DNA of 64,000 nucleotides from Exaiptasia diaphana (Eukaryota > Cnidaria > Anthozoa > Actiniaria > Aiptasiidae). The DNA lies in NCBI RefSeq assembly GCF_001417965.1, contig NW_018384718.1:30866-94865 (forward strand), read 5' to 3'. Positions 49,753 through 60,600 of this stretch are shown in pieces. The notes under the pieces are model-generated. The model made no database searches, had not been told where the DNA came from, and saw only the letters and a program-made list of their open reading frames with translations. The translations under genes and the position numbers were made by a program. How positions within the stretch are numbered: position 1 is the stretch's first letter; each line of letters opens with the position of its first letter.

Positions 49753-52700
49753 ATGGCTACGTTTCCATTCATGTTTAATTCAAGAATGAGCATAATTCAT
49801 GAAAGGGTAGTCGACAAAGTCAACTTATTCTTTACAAAGTCTGGCGTCGATATTCACAGTAGTAAAGAATTTAATTCGATATCCGATATTTTCGATGTTA
49901 AAGTTGACATTGATAATACTATCATCAGTGTATGGTTTTGGATGTATCAATATTTCGAACAGAACCATCATACATTCATATGCTTTTATGACTATCACGA
50001 ATTATCCGAAACTTTGACCCTCAATGATGCATGGGAAAATCTGATGAAAACGCACCCTGGCTTGGATTTCGATGACGGCTTAATACTGTTAGTTGTAATC
50101 AAGGATGACGGCCAGAATAAAGAAATCAAGTTAATGCCACAATTGCAGAAACCAAATTTTAGATGTGTTGAATGGAGTGCTAATTCAAGTGAGCAAGATA
50201 CTAGAAGGATACTTGAGGATTTCGTAAGAATGGTAGTAATAAAGGAATACTACCACACAGTTCATCAATTACATGAAAAGGGCTGTGTCAACCAAGACGA
50301 AGATCGACAATTTATTTCTGAAGATGTTTCTACTAAAGCAAATAGTTGGTCGATGGATTTTGGATCGTTATTTTCAATGGTGATAGTACGATATTTCGAC
50401 TTGTACAGGATAGTCCTCTGCTACTGTTTTTATTCATTTTCGAAAGGGCTTAATTCTTTCAGAATATTTTGGAAATGTCCTTCCGAATGGTCTCATTTGA
50501 AGTACAAATCAGGTAGAAACACGCCGGATAACAAACTGTGTTATTTTGAATGGATTGATCATACCTGGAAATTGCCAGTTTCATCACCCAATAATCTAGT
50601 ATCGATCTTTGTTTACGGAAATATTTCTGACTCGATGATTCAATCTTTAGAATCTCAGCAATCTCGGGAAGCTGAAATTTTTGGAAGAAGTTTACTGATC
50701 GATTATTGCCGAGAATTGGATTTATATTTGATAATATCGCGGTTGAAGTCACTTCATCACTTAGTAATTTTCAATTCATTTGTGCATTTCGAAAGCCTGG
50801 TTTTTCCTACTCAGTTATGCGAAACATTGAAACACTTAGTGCTGACGAGGTGCGGCCTAACTGAAGTCCCTCATGCTGTAGGCAGTCTCATTCAATTGAC
50901 CCTTCTCGATGTTTCTCTTAATCATAACATTCATTTCCTACCTGTGTGCCTTGGAAACCTCAGAGAGCTTCGTACATTATTGTATGAAGATTGTCCTATT
51001 AAATCCCCACCAAAGAATGTGCTCAGGCGATCTGCTCGAGAAGTCGTTCTTTATCTTCGAGCCTTTCAAGTTGACAAGGAAATAGTTCCTTACAATCAAG
51101 CAAAGCTTATTGTAGCTGGTCAGGAAGGCGTCGGGAAAAGCACTCTTATCAAAGGAATGGACCGCAATATCTGGGCTATATCTGATGTCAAGCCACCTGA
51201 AAAAACTGATGGAGTTGAAATCAAAACTCTTCAGCTTGAAGGAACTCGATTTCTGGTTTATGACTTGGCCGGAGATGTGGAGTACCACAACACTCATCCC
51301 TTGTTCTTGTCATCGGAATGCCTCTATTTGGTTGTTTTTGACATGAGCCAAATCCATGTAGGTAAAGGGGCTCGATCGGTTGATCAGCTCTGCAGACTAG
51401 AACTCTGGCTTCAGATGATTGCTTCCCAGCAGACTAAGTCGTATGTCATTATCGTTGGCACACATGCAGATCATGAAAGAATCACCGCTGAAATTCTCAA
51501 AAGCGTCCGAAGGCAGATTGTAGATCTAATGGAGAAGTATCGAAGTGCACACAAGGAGTACTTTGACAGGTGCATTCTATGTAATGAGAAGCTGTTGCCA
51601 GAAGAGCTTCAAGAAGTAAACGGAGGTGTAACAATGGACGATGCTGCAGCATCTGAGAGTATTATTCCTCATGTCCTTGGATACTTTGAGGTCAGCAGCA
51701 TAAAGAAATACCCACCTGCTATTGGTTTTACCAATAAAAATCTACAATCGTTGAAATCAGCAATTTCATCGTCTAATCGCCAGATAAATGAAGCAGAATT
51801 TGGAATTCCAAAATTATGGCGATTCTTTTACGAGAAGATGTTAGAAAATAAATTGACGCCGACTGTGAAATTTTCAGAAATTTGCAGTCTTGCTAGAGAA
51901 AGTGAAGTTCCATCAGACATGATAGAGTCCATGCTAAGGTTTTTCCATTCTCAAGGAAACTTCGTTTGGTATGAAGACATTCCAGAAATGAGAGAGGTAG
52001 TTATCACTGATCCCAACTGGTTGTCCGACAAGCTACGGACACTCATCTCCTATCGGCCTTCTGTAAATGCTGTCTGCGATGGAATTCTCCACTCTCCATC
52101 TTTGTCTGAAGTCTGGCCTGAAATGACAGAGGAAAATCGTCAACAACTCCTTGCTCTCTTTAGAAGCGTTGGCTTGTGTTTCAGCATTTCTGACGAAAAG
52201 GAGCTGTTTCCTTGCAATTTGCCCATCGGTTGGCCAGATAAGCGAAAGTGGCACTCTCTTCCCAAAGAAGGGGAAAGTCAAACGAGTCTTCTGTTCAATT
52301 TTACTTTCCTTCCTCCAACTTTCTTTCCTAAATTAATTATTGAGGTGAACAAGAAGCGAGCTTCATTTCCAGCCAACGCCGATCCACTCTACTATCGTTT
52401 CCACATATATTACGACACATTGAAGAATGATAAATGCGACATCCACAGCAACGAATCAAAAGAAGATGCGAAATCCAACACCAATCATCATAAAGTTCAC
52501 TACGAGATAATGCCCCACAAAAATTCCATGAAGGTCTCCATTCGTGGACCGTCTCCCTGTTGCATTGTTTCTGATGTTTGTTCCACTATCAAAGGTGTCC
52601 ATTCTTCTTCTTATCCTGGTGTTGCGTTCCATACACATTTAATTTGCCCATTATGTGAGATGGAAAAGGAAAACGATCCAGGGCTATTTTCCTTAACGTC

Positions 52701-53400
52701 AACGGAGGACGGAAACTTATTCTGCCTGACATGTCGGGAATATTTGGGGAGTATCGACGACACTAAACGTGGAAAGTACAAAGTACCTCAAAATAAGAAC
52801 CAAGTAGAAGATTTTGGAAAAATTATGGAAGACTATCACTGCCCCAAACTGTTCGTGGTTCTTCCCATCAACATCAAATGTTCGTCTTTGAAGGATCGTT
52901 TTGTCTATTCCTATCTCAAAGATGGTTATGCCGTGCATCTGCTATGTGAATGTCCAGATCAATGGCACTTTGTCAACTCTCCTGGATTTCGTATTGCTAA
53001 ACCCAAAGAGTTCCTGGAGAAGTATGGCAAACACTTGTGTACTGTAATGAAAGCCATTGGCAAACTCGGTACACCGCTTCGTGCTGCTGCAGCTGCTGAA
53101 CCCCTCTGCAAAACTGGAGCAGCAGTTGCCTCGGGTGCTTCGTCGATTGCTAAAGAACTTGAAGGTTTTCTATTCAACGCTTTTGAAAAATATCCACAAC
53201 TGAATCCAGCATCTTATCGAGACCTCGAAGACCTTAGGATGCCTAAAGGCCTTCAACGAAGTGAACTTGCTAAGTTCTTGGAAACTGTTGTAAATGGACG
53301 AGAGTTTGGTCCTTTGATGTTCACTTATGTCGACAAGTCTGGTGAGTGGTTATGGCTGTGTGAAGAGCACAACAGACGGTTTACAGTCGTCAACAAATAA
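49753..53400 (+). CDS. Roco2: LRR-ROC-COR GTPase without kinase domain
   Basis: A single exon encodes 1,215 residues, from an ATG matching that of Roco1. A splice acceptor (TTGTATTTTAAAG) ends at 49696, as before Roco1. The architecture is the same: unknown N-terminal region, short leucine-rich repeats (LKHLVLTRCGLTEVP), ROC with P-loop GQEGVGKST (456-464), DLAG and THAD, then COR (WYEDIPEMREVVITDP). After COR comes a probable zinc site with Cys 965, 968, 991 and 994 (CPLC and CLTC), and a C-terminal module with HCPKLFVVLPI and LLCECPDQWHF. By eye about four in five ROC residues match Roco1 and the C-terminus matches more closely still, while the first 300 residues are much less alike. Expected to be a cytosolic GTP-binding signalling protein, MFHAS1-like; kinase motifs are absent. 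Function in this organism is unknown. Confidence 0.9.
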   Translation: MATFPFMFNSRMSIIHERVVDKVNLFFTKSGVDIHSSKEFNSISDIFDVKVDIDNTIISVWFWMYQYFEQNHHTFICFYDYHELSETLTLNDAWENLMKTHPGLDFDDGLILLVVIKDDGQNKEIKLMPQLQKPNFRCVEWSANSSEQDTRRILEDFVRMVVIKEYYHTVHQLHEKGCVNQDEDRQFISEDVSTKANSWSMDFGSLFSMVIVRYFDLYRIVLCYCFYSFSKGLNSFRIFWKCPSEWSHLKYKSGRNTPDNKLCYFEWIDHTWKLPVSSPNNLVSIFVYGNISDSMIQSLESQQSREAEIFGRSLLIDYCRELDLYLIISRLKSLHHLVIFNSFVHFESLVFPTQLCETLKHLVLTRCGLTEVPHAVGSLIQLTLLDVSLNHNIHFLPVCLGNLRELRTLLYEDCPIKSPPKNVLRRSAREVVLYLRAFQVDKEIVPYNQAKLIVAGQEGVGKSTLIKGMDRNIWAISDVKPPEKTDGVEIKTLQLEGTRFLVYDLAGDVEYHNTHPLFLSSECLYLVVFDMSQIHVGKGARSVDQLCRLELWLQMIASQQTKSYVIIVGTHADHERITAEILKSVRRQIVDLMEKYRSAHKEYFDRCILCNEKLLPEELQEVNGGVTMDDAAASESIIPHVLGYFEVSSIKKYPPAIGFTNKNLQSLKSAISSSNRQINEAEFGIPKLWRFFYEKMLENKLTPTVKFSEICSLARESEVPSDMIESMLRFFHSQGNFVWYEDIPEMREVVITDPNWLSDKLRTLISYRPSVNAVCDGILHSPSLSEVWPEMTEENRQQLLALFRSVGLCFSISDEKELFPCNLPIGWPDKRKWHSLPKEGESQTSLLFNFTFLPPTFFPKLIIEVNKKRASFPANADPLYYRFHIYYDTLKNDKCDIHSNESKEDAKSNTNHHKVHYEIMPHKNSMKVSIRGPSPCCIVSDVCSTIKGVHSSSYPGVAFHTHLICPLCEMEKENDPGLFSLTSTEDGNLFCLTCREYLGSIDDTKRGKYKVPQNKNQVEDFGKIMEDYHCPKLFVVLPINIKCSSLKDRFVYSYLKDGYAVHLLCECPDQWHFVNSPGFRIAKPKEFLEKYGKHLCTVMKAIGKLGTPLRAAAAAEPLCKTGAAVASGASSIAKELEGFLFNAFEKYPQLNPASYRDLEDLRMPKGLQRSELAKFLETVVNGREFGPLMFTYVDKSGEWLWLCEEHNRRFTVVNK

Positions 53401-56400
53401 CAATGTCTTGGTAAGCACTTTTTGTCTTGAAGCGATATATACCACTAATATAAATTTTAATTACTAAATGAATGTATGTTTATAAGATAGAATATGTTAT
53501 CACATGTACGGCGCTGTAAATGCAGCCCTACCCAACAACTAGCGAAAACCTCTTTGTGATTTATTTGTTTTATTGATTTGCAGTACAGTGAAGCTATGAG
53601 GGCAGTGAAGAGCGAGAGAATCATATGCAAGGAATTTACAGTCAATGATCAAAAATCGACCATTTTTGGGCATTTTGGTGGGCTATAGTCCATGCATTTT
53701 GATCAAAAATCGATCATTTTTGGCCATTTTGGTGGGCTATAGTCCATGCATTTTGCTCAAAAATCGATCATTTTTGGCCATTTTGGTGGGCTATAGCCTA
53801 TGCTTTTTGATCGAAAAACAATGATCCACCAAAGACGCATGGAACTGGTTTACTTGTAGATAATGTATATAGATGTACTTTTATTTCTGTTCCTTTTATA
53901 GTCTTATTGGTTATATAATCTATCATAAACAGATAACGTACATAAATATTTAAAATGGCTGAGGTACGATTTCAGATTTTTCTACAATTTTAAATGATAT
54001 ATGCACCTATTTTAGAAACGTTGGTTACTCGAGATCGCACTGCATTCCTGATTGTTAGTAGTTTTATCGCCGTTCAAAACAAGTAACGCAGCTAACGTGG
54101 AGTTTAATAGCAATGCATTGCGGTCTTGGAATGCACTAGTAAACGGTATTCAGCATTCAACTTTTTCAGAGTTTTCTGAACTAATTTTCTAAAATGATGT
54201 GTTTATTCTACATATCAAATTTGCTTGTTAATTGTGTCCAGTGGTCAGTTTGAACGTAGATTGGAAAAAGCTATCCAATAGATAGAGATACTCACTCCAT
54301 AGATTTTTAACGGACTCGATCTATAATCTGTGGCATAGCACTATCCACCCTTTGTACAAACTGGCCCCAGGTCAATGCTTATAAATCGACTAGATTTAAT
54401 GATTAATGATCTGAATTCCGCGGCTATGCGTCGGCAGTGAGCTTGTTTTGTCCAATGAACACGTAATACATGAGTTGGGATATAATGTCACGAGAGTGTG
54501 AGTTTGTATGAGCCATGAACAAAATAGTCCTTGCCGAAGAACCACTTTTCTAATTAATGAAAGTAACCTGATGAAAGAGAAATTCTCAAGCGGAAAGCTC
54601 AGTTCATGGAAGACGAGGAGGAGCTCACTGGACGCTAAGTTAGCCGCCCTTTGTTCATATTCAAATGAAATCGATTAACCTGTCACATATCAATCAAAAA
54701 TCAGAATTTCATGAAGCTATTTTGTAGCTTAATTAATTAATTAATAATTGTTTAATTAAACCCATTGCAGCAAAGCTGAATTGCGGGTCAGCCAGCATTA
54801 CAACTCAAAACATAAATAATATAAATATATAAATAATACAGCATGGTTCGTAATATATTAATAATCTATTGATAGTCTATTGATTTGATTAAAAATGGTT
54901 TTAAAATAGCTGTTTGCCTTCTAAGTTATAATGACAATCAAATCACGGCATTAATGCAAATATTCATATATAGTTCATAATTCTGGTTATACAGAACTGA
55001 GGATTACTATTATACTTTTTAAGAGGAAGAAAAGACGAAAAACAATAAAAAAACATGACTGTATTCTAACGCTCTTTGGTGTTTAATAGTGAATAAGACA
55101 AACACTTCGAAATTTAATGGATCTCCATAGAAATGTGCATTTAAAGTGCCTATGACGGCTGACAAAAAAAATTCTGATTCTCTTTGAGGTGACTCTATAT
55201 GAAATAAATAACTGAATGGTGATATTCCTGCATTTCAATGTTGCCTCTTTGAGCTATGTGAAGGTTCAATCTTACAATTACCGTCAAATTAGGCTTCATT
55301 AGATACACGAACTTTCTTTGTCATCCCTTATAGTGTGATGGAAAACTTTCAAAAGGTATTATTTACTTTTTTAAAATATTTCTAAATTTAATTATTATTT
55401 TAAAAATATTATTTTAAAATATTCCGGTATTGCCGATCAGATCTGGATAAATGGAAAGTACTCTTTCTGTGCTGAATGAATAAAGATTACAGTGCTTGCT
55501 AGCGGATAATATCTTATTCTTTTAGAGGAAGAAAGATCTAAATGAATAAAACAACAATTGCAAGGAACTAGAAGATTAAAAGCAATAGAAAAAATATTTC
55601 ATTTTTTCAGTCAAAAAAGTACAACTTCATCATCATAAAACGAATTAGAAATAAACAAGCTCTTTTATAAAAATCTTTTTTTTTATCTTATTTAATATAT
55701 ATATCGGTAACATGAAGAAGGTTTTGGAAAGTCTATCGAGAAAAGCCGAAAAATAATTCCCACTTTTCATTTCGTTTGCTCTTATTAATACTTTATAATT
55801 GCTATCGATATAGTATTTTAAAACCATTTTTAATCAAATCTTGCGGACTTTATATTTCATTGCACATATCTCTCGTCTTTCCCTCTCGCCATTGGACGTC
55901 TCCAATATCAAATAGCTCCACCATTCTTGTGGATATTGGTTGAAGCTCTCGCCAGCTGTTACCATTATAATTTGCATAACGAAAGCGAATACAAAAACAA
56001 TCTTGGCTGTGGTTGTCTATACGGGAGTGAAACAAGGCTGTATTTCTGCAAAATCATCGCTTAAAAAGCTAGATTATTCGATATTGTGGGGTAAGTACAC
56101 TTGTTCGATCACATATTCATGTTTTGGGTCGAATTAAATGATGTACGGATGAATTGCTGTTAGAAATTTAGCTAAGACTGTCTTCTCAATCATGTTTTTC
56201 CCTGTCACAGAAGCTAAATTGTTTCATATCTCGGGTTTAGATTAAGAATTTCATTCAGAATTTTAGATAATTTGGTGTGGATTTTCGCATTTTAGTTTTG
56301 TGATGTTACTTCAATGAAGAATGTTCATCGTTTAGTAGTAAAGGTGTGTGTTTGACCACACGATCATCGGCGAGAGATCTCAAACAAGTTCCGTCACGAC

Positions 56401-56921
56401 TTTCATTTCTGGGTGTGTTGAATGACAGGTTTTTGAAACGAAATTTTAACACGCTTTTCATAAAAATATATAGAAACTCTTAGTGGTCGTCTTGAAAACG
56501 GTGAATTTCTTTAAGAAGTTGTGTTATAAATTGATGATACACTCTGGTAAGTTTACGTTAAATCATAGTCTTAGACTAAAATGTTTTTCGCTTGGAAATT
56601 TCAGCAAGCATATATATGATTAAATTTGACTAGAACGTATAGTTTGTCAGGTAAATTCATTTTATTTTGACCAAGATTAAGTTATACTTAAGGCTGTAAA
56701 ATGCAATTTTATTGACTCCAAGTTGCTATTCTTGCCGTAGCAATTATAATTGAAACGGTTTGTTGCATATATATTGATATACGTACATAGCAAAGGATAG
56801 TGTGGTAATAAACATAACAGTAGCAACAACAATGATAGCAATTTTTTATAATTATCCTTTGGAAAAAATTGTGACCATCATCAAAGGCATCATGGGTAAT
56901 TTCAAGTAATTTTATGATTGT
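53401..56921. other. Spacer between Roco2 and the reticulon gene
   Basis: No gene is supported. A 54-bp tandem repeat lies at 53646-53820. Around 56028-56090 a stretch ends in a donor-like GGGGTAAGT and could be a non-coding first exon of the reticulon, but its frame does not continue into the coding exon. The rest is AT-rich. Confidence 0.5.
53646..53820 (+). repeat. 54-bp tandem repeat, about three copies
   Basis: The GATCAAAAATCGA block recurs at 53647, 53701, 53755 and (as GATCGAAAAACAA) 53809, an exact 54-base period. Each unit includes CATTTTTGG, CATTTTGGTGGGCTATAG and a CATGCATTTT-like segment. It starts about 245 bases after the Roco2 stop and may lie in its 3' UTR. Confidence 0.92.
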
Positions 56922-57163
56922 GCAGCAATATGCAGAAATTATGATCTCTTTTGCCCATATTTTAAGTATATATAATATATATCAAAAATTATGGGATATC
57001 ATCGCCAATATTTTTTGCCTAGCAATAAATAATAATTTTACTAGTTGCCTAGCACTTACTAGTAATTTCTGAAAAAGTATTAGCGATGATATTCCATGAT
57101 TTTTGTTATATCATATAATTACTTGAAATAAGTCAAAAAGATCATTATTTCTGCATATTGCAG
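56922..57163. mobile_element. Long hairpin element upstream of the reticulon
   Basis: Two arms of about 120 bp are imperfect reverse complements: GCAGCAATATGCAGAAATTA on the left mirrors TTTCTGCATATTGCAG on the right, followed inward by GATATCATCGCC and GCGATGATATTCC. Non-coding; MITE-like. Confidence 0.65.
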
Positions 57164-57371
57164 TATATTTATGCATGTGGATTGGTGGATTAAAAATTTT
57201 CAGACGACATGATTAAGACTAAGATTTATCATATAATTATCTATAAAATACCTGTATTTCCATTTCGTAAACTTGATATTTTCACTAGTGGGGGTTTCTC
57301 TATATAGTGAAAGTAGAAAAAAGCTCTTTTAACGACAGAATTTGCCTTCATATACAATTATATGATAAATA

Positions 57372-57510
57372 GAATATTACATGTTCGCTTGGAGATACGA
57401 ATTTTATCTTCTCGTGCTGAAAATCTCACACTCGCTACGCTCACTCGTGAAAGATCTTTTCAACACTCGAAGATAAAATCCATATCTCCGCGCGTCCATG
57501 CAATATCCTC
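57372..57510. mobile_element. 139-bp palindromic element before reticulon exon 1
   Basis: The left arm (57372-57422) and right arm (57458-57510) mirror each other through GGAGATA, ATTTTATCTTC and a GTGTTGAAA-like end. The loop holds ACTCGCTACGCTCACTCG. An inverted partial copy lies at 57975-58060, on the other side of the first coding exon. Confidence 0.75.
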
Positions 57511-57604
57511 TATACATCCATTCTAAAACATAACTAAAATATAGAAATGTATGCTATTGCTCGGAACTCTAGCTAACTTTATTTTTTTACAGATTTGTGC
57601 GAAC

Positions 57605-60600
57605 ATGGTATCATTTCGTGACATCATCCTGTGGCGTGACATAAAGGTCACGACGATCGTATTTGTCAGCGGATTCGTATTTCTTGTATGCCTGACGCAG
57701 TTCAGCCTTCTAACTGTCCTATCGACAACATCAATGATCGCCCTCGTTCCAATGCTAGTTCTCAGGCTTTTGTTTTCTGCTCGGTCAGCGTTTTGGAAAA
57801 CAGAGTTTAAGCATCCTCTTCAGTAAGTATTGTTATAATATATTGTCATTATAATAATATGTAGAATTTAATTTAACTGTATTCATGAATGAGTTCAGTA
57901 TGCAGTGGCATAAAGGCCGAAATATTCATAGTAGTAAAATGATAAACCTTCTAAAAAGACTATATTGACATGAAGAGGATATTGCACGGGCGTGTGGAGA
58001 TATGGATTTTATCTTCGAGTGTTGAATAGATCTCTCCCGAGTGAGCGTAGCGAGGGAATTAGCATATCAATATGAATGATAAAAGTCCTGTTTTTCCCCC
58101 TGATCTTGGAAATAGAAAGGGCGACCAAACAGATAATTCCATTTAGGAGTTAATGACCCTGCCTCCCAGTCCACTAACATTTAACAATTACGAAAAACTT
58201 TAACTTTAAACTTTTCATTAAGAAAAACAGTAAATACGGATTAGCGGTAAACCTTTAGACCATATTATAACCTATACGGTTAACCCCACATGACCATCAG
58301 TAGATCATCATTATCCTGATGACTGTATATTACAATATGCCTCAAACATCACGGACATTTCTCCATATTTGACTGGTATTGTATCTGGTTATTTTCACAG
58401 TTCTTATCTTAATAAAGACATCAACGTTTCAAAAGACAAGGTACGCATGACATACAAAAGACAATCGGAGTTTATCTCTTAGACAAAAATTGTCTCCGTC
58501 ACATATCATATGAGTATAAAACCTCTAAAGGTTGTGGTGAGGAGTCTAGGATTAGGAAATTACTACTGACTTGTACTGAGCGCCAGGAGATTACAGAACA
58601 AAACCGCGCTTGGGACTCTAAAAGGTTTTGGGAAATTAGCACAGACATGCACTGAACGTCAGGTTTCAGCATCTGAAAGTGCTTTTATTATCCATGGTTT
58701 CAGCGACCTGCGTACAGTTGCAAGCTATTTGTAGAACTATTAGCGCGCTACAGCCAGTGACGCCTGGCTGTTATTCGGGTTGACCACCATTTTGTACCTT
58801 TGTAAAATTGTCTAATTTATCTTGATACCCTTCACTTCTCGATATAATTCTCAATAATTTTTGGTTGTTGATATCGATTCTGAAATTATTTTATGTATAT
58901 CTTGAACCAATTTAACATTACATGGTGTGTTATATCTAGTACTTTATAGCTAAACATCTTACCTCGTTTGTTCAATTAAGCAGAAATTGACTGTAATGTT
59001 GCCTTCATTTCAGGCTGATGATATCGGAGAGAAGGCTGCAAGCTACTTTGCCCATTACGCTGTGTGTGCTAGAAATCTTTTCCTTGTCGCAGATTTGGCC
59101 GATTCTGTGAAGGTAAATTTGCAGGATTCAGAATATATTTTACAATCCATCTGAGAAATATAAACCAGTCAGGTAGTGTAGAGGGACTATTGAAGATCCA
59201 AATGTTCTATTATGGCATCTAAGTCTTGTGTTATAAATTCTTGCCAGCTGATTGGCTAATAAGAGTGTGTCAATAAAAGGACATGCGCGCTGCGCTGACA
59301 ACATCATGTCTCACGTGCGCTCAGCTGGACGAAAAGAATGATTTTAGCTGATTTTTAGACTTTAAGACAGATGGCTTTTTGTTGTATGTTCCTCTTATAA
59401 ATAAACTCTTGACGTCACAAAAGCGGCTCAAAACTCAACTTGCTTATTTACCAAGACAGAACAGACAAATACATCGAGTAACTGATAAGTGTTACACTCT
59501 CAACTATGTTTTTATTGTCCACAGCTTCTGATAGTGCTGTACTTCCTGTCATACATCGCATCATGGTTCAGCGGTATTACTATTACATTTATGGGTAAGT
59601 CCGCTTAATATCGCGGGCTCAAGTGCAAAAGGGATTAAATGGGACTCAAAATTACATGACATACAAAATCTAGATAGCATTTCTCCGGTCTATAAGTTGG
59701 GAATACGTAAAGTAAGGAACTTTAGCCGCCTAATTCTACACATACATTCGCAGAATTATAGTGTTCTCTCCCGACGCTCTTGAGGTCGATGAAAAGAGGG
59801 AAACTGGGATCAGAAAGATGTCTGACATTTAACCCATTCCACTGATCCGCTTTTTGCTTTCTTTCTTTTATGTCAGCATTCATTGGTCTTTTTACGATCC
59901 CTAAGATCTACGACATGTATAAGGTAATCTATTAAAGAACTATTTTAATAGTTAAAACCAATTAATTATTATTTGTTATTAGAATTGATCTACTTTCTCA
60001 ACCACCAATAATAATCAGAACAATATAGCTAGGCTTTTTTGAGTTGCATGAGTTGTACGAGTTTTTTAATGCCAACGAAATTCAAGATAAAACTTCGTAT
60101 TTACAATGATTTCGAGTGCTAGCTTAAGGAAATATTAAAAATCGGCAGCTGAGTTAGGTCTCTGTTCTCTGATATTATCACGTTGTAAAATGGAAAGCAC
60201 AAGCGACCACTTTATAATTGTTTTAAAAAGTAATTCTATCTTTGTTAGGGGTCGAACGGCAAACCATGTCAACTCCCTGCCAATAAAAGTGGGAAATATG
60301 CAACACAAATATTATAATAAATAATATACCTTATATTAATTATAACTTTATTTTTTTAGCCCGAGATCAATAAAGCAATGGAAACAATTCGTAAAGCAAT
60401 CGATGATCTTCTAGACAAGTAAATGAAAATTTTGAAAATTTGCATTTTTCCCGAGTTGAGACTAACCTTGTATTTCCGTAAGACCTAATGTATGAGCCTT
60501 CTGGGAATACAGGGTTAGCCTCAACTCGGGAAAAATGTAAATTGTTATTAGCGCTATTGCACTGCACAACATTTTTTCTTGCTTTGTTTTGTTTAAGTTC

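Noticed and set aside
55940-56137. Frame near a donor-like site as a coding first exon of the reticulon
   Set aside because: Joined to 57593 the frame shifts and soon meets a stop, so at most it is non-coding leader.
60419-60422. Ending the reticulon at the TAA at 60420-60422 as the only form
   Set aside because: The exon at 63031-63112 joins in frame and restores a typical reticulon C-terminus, so the TAA lies in the intron in the main form.
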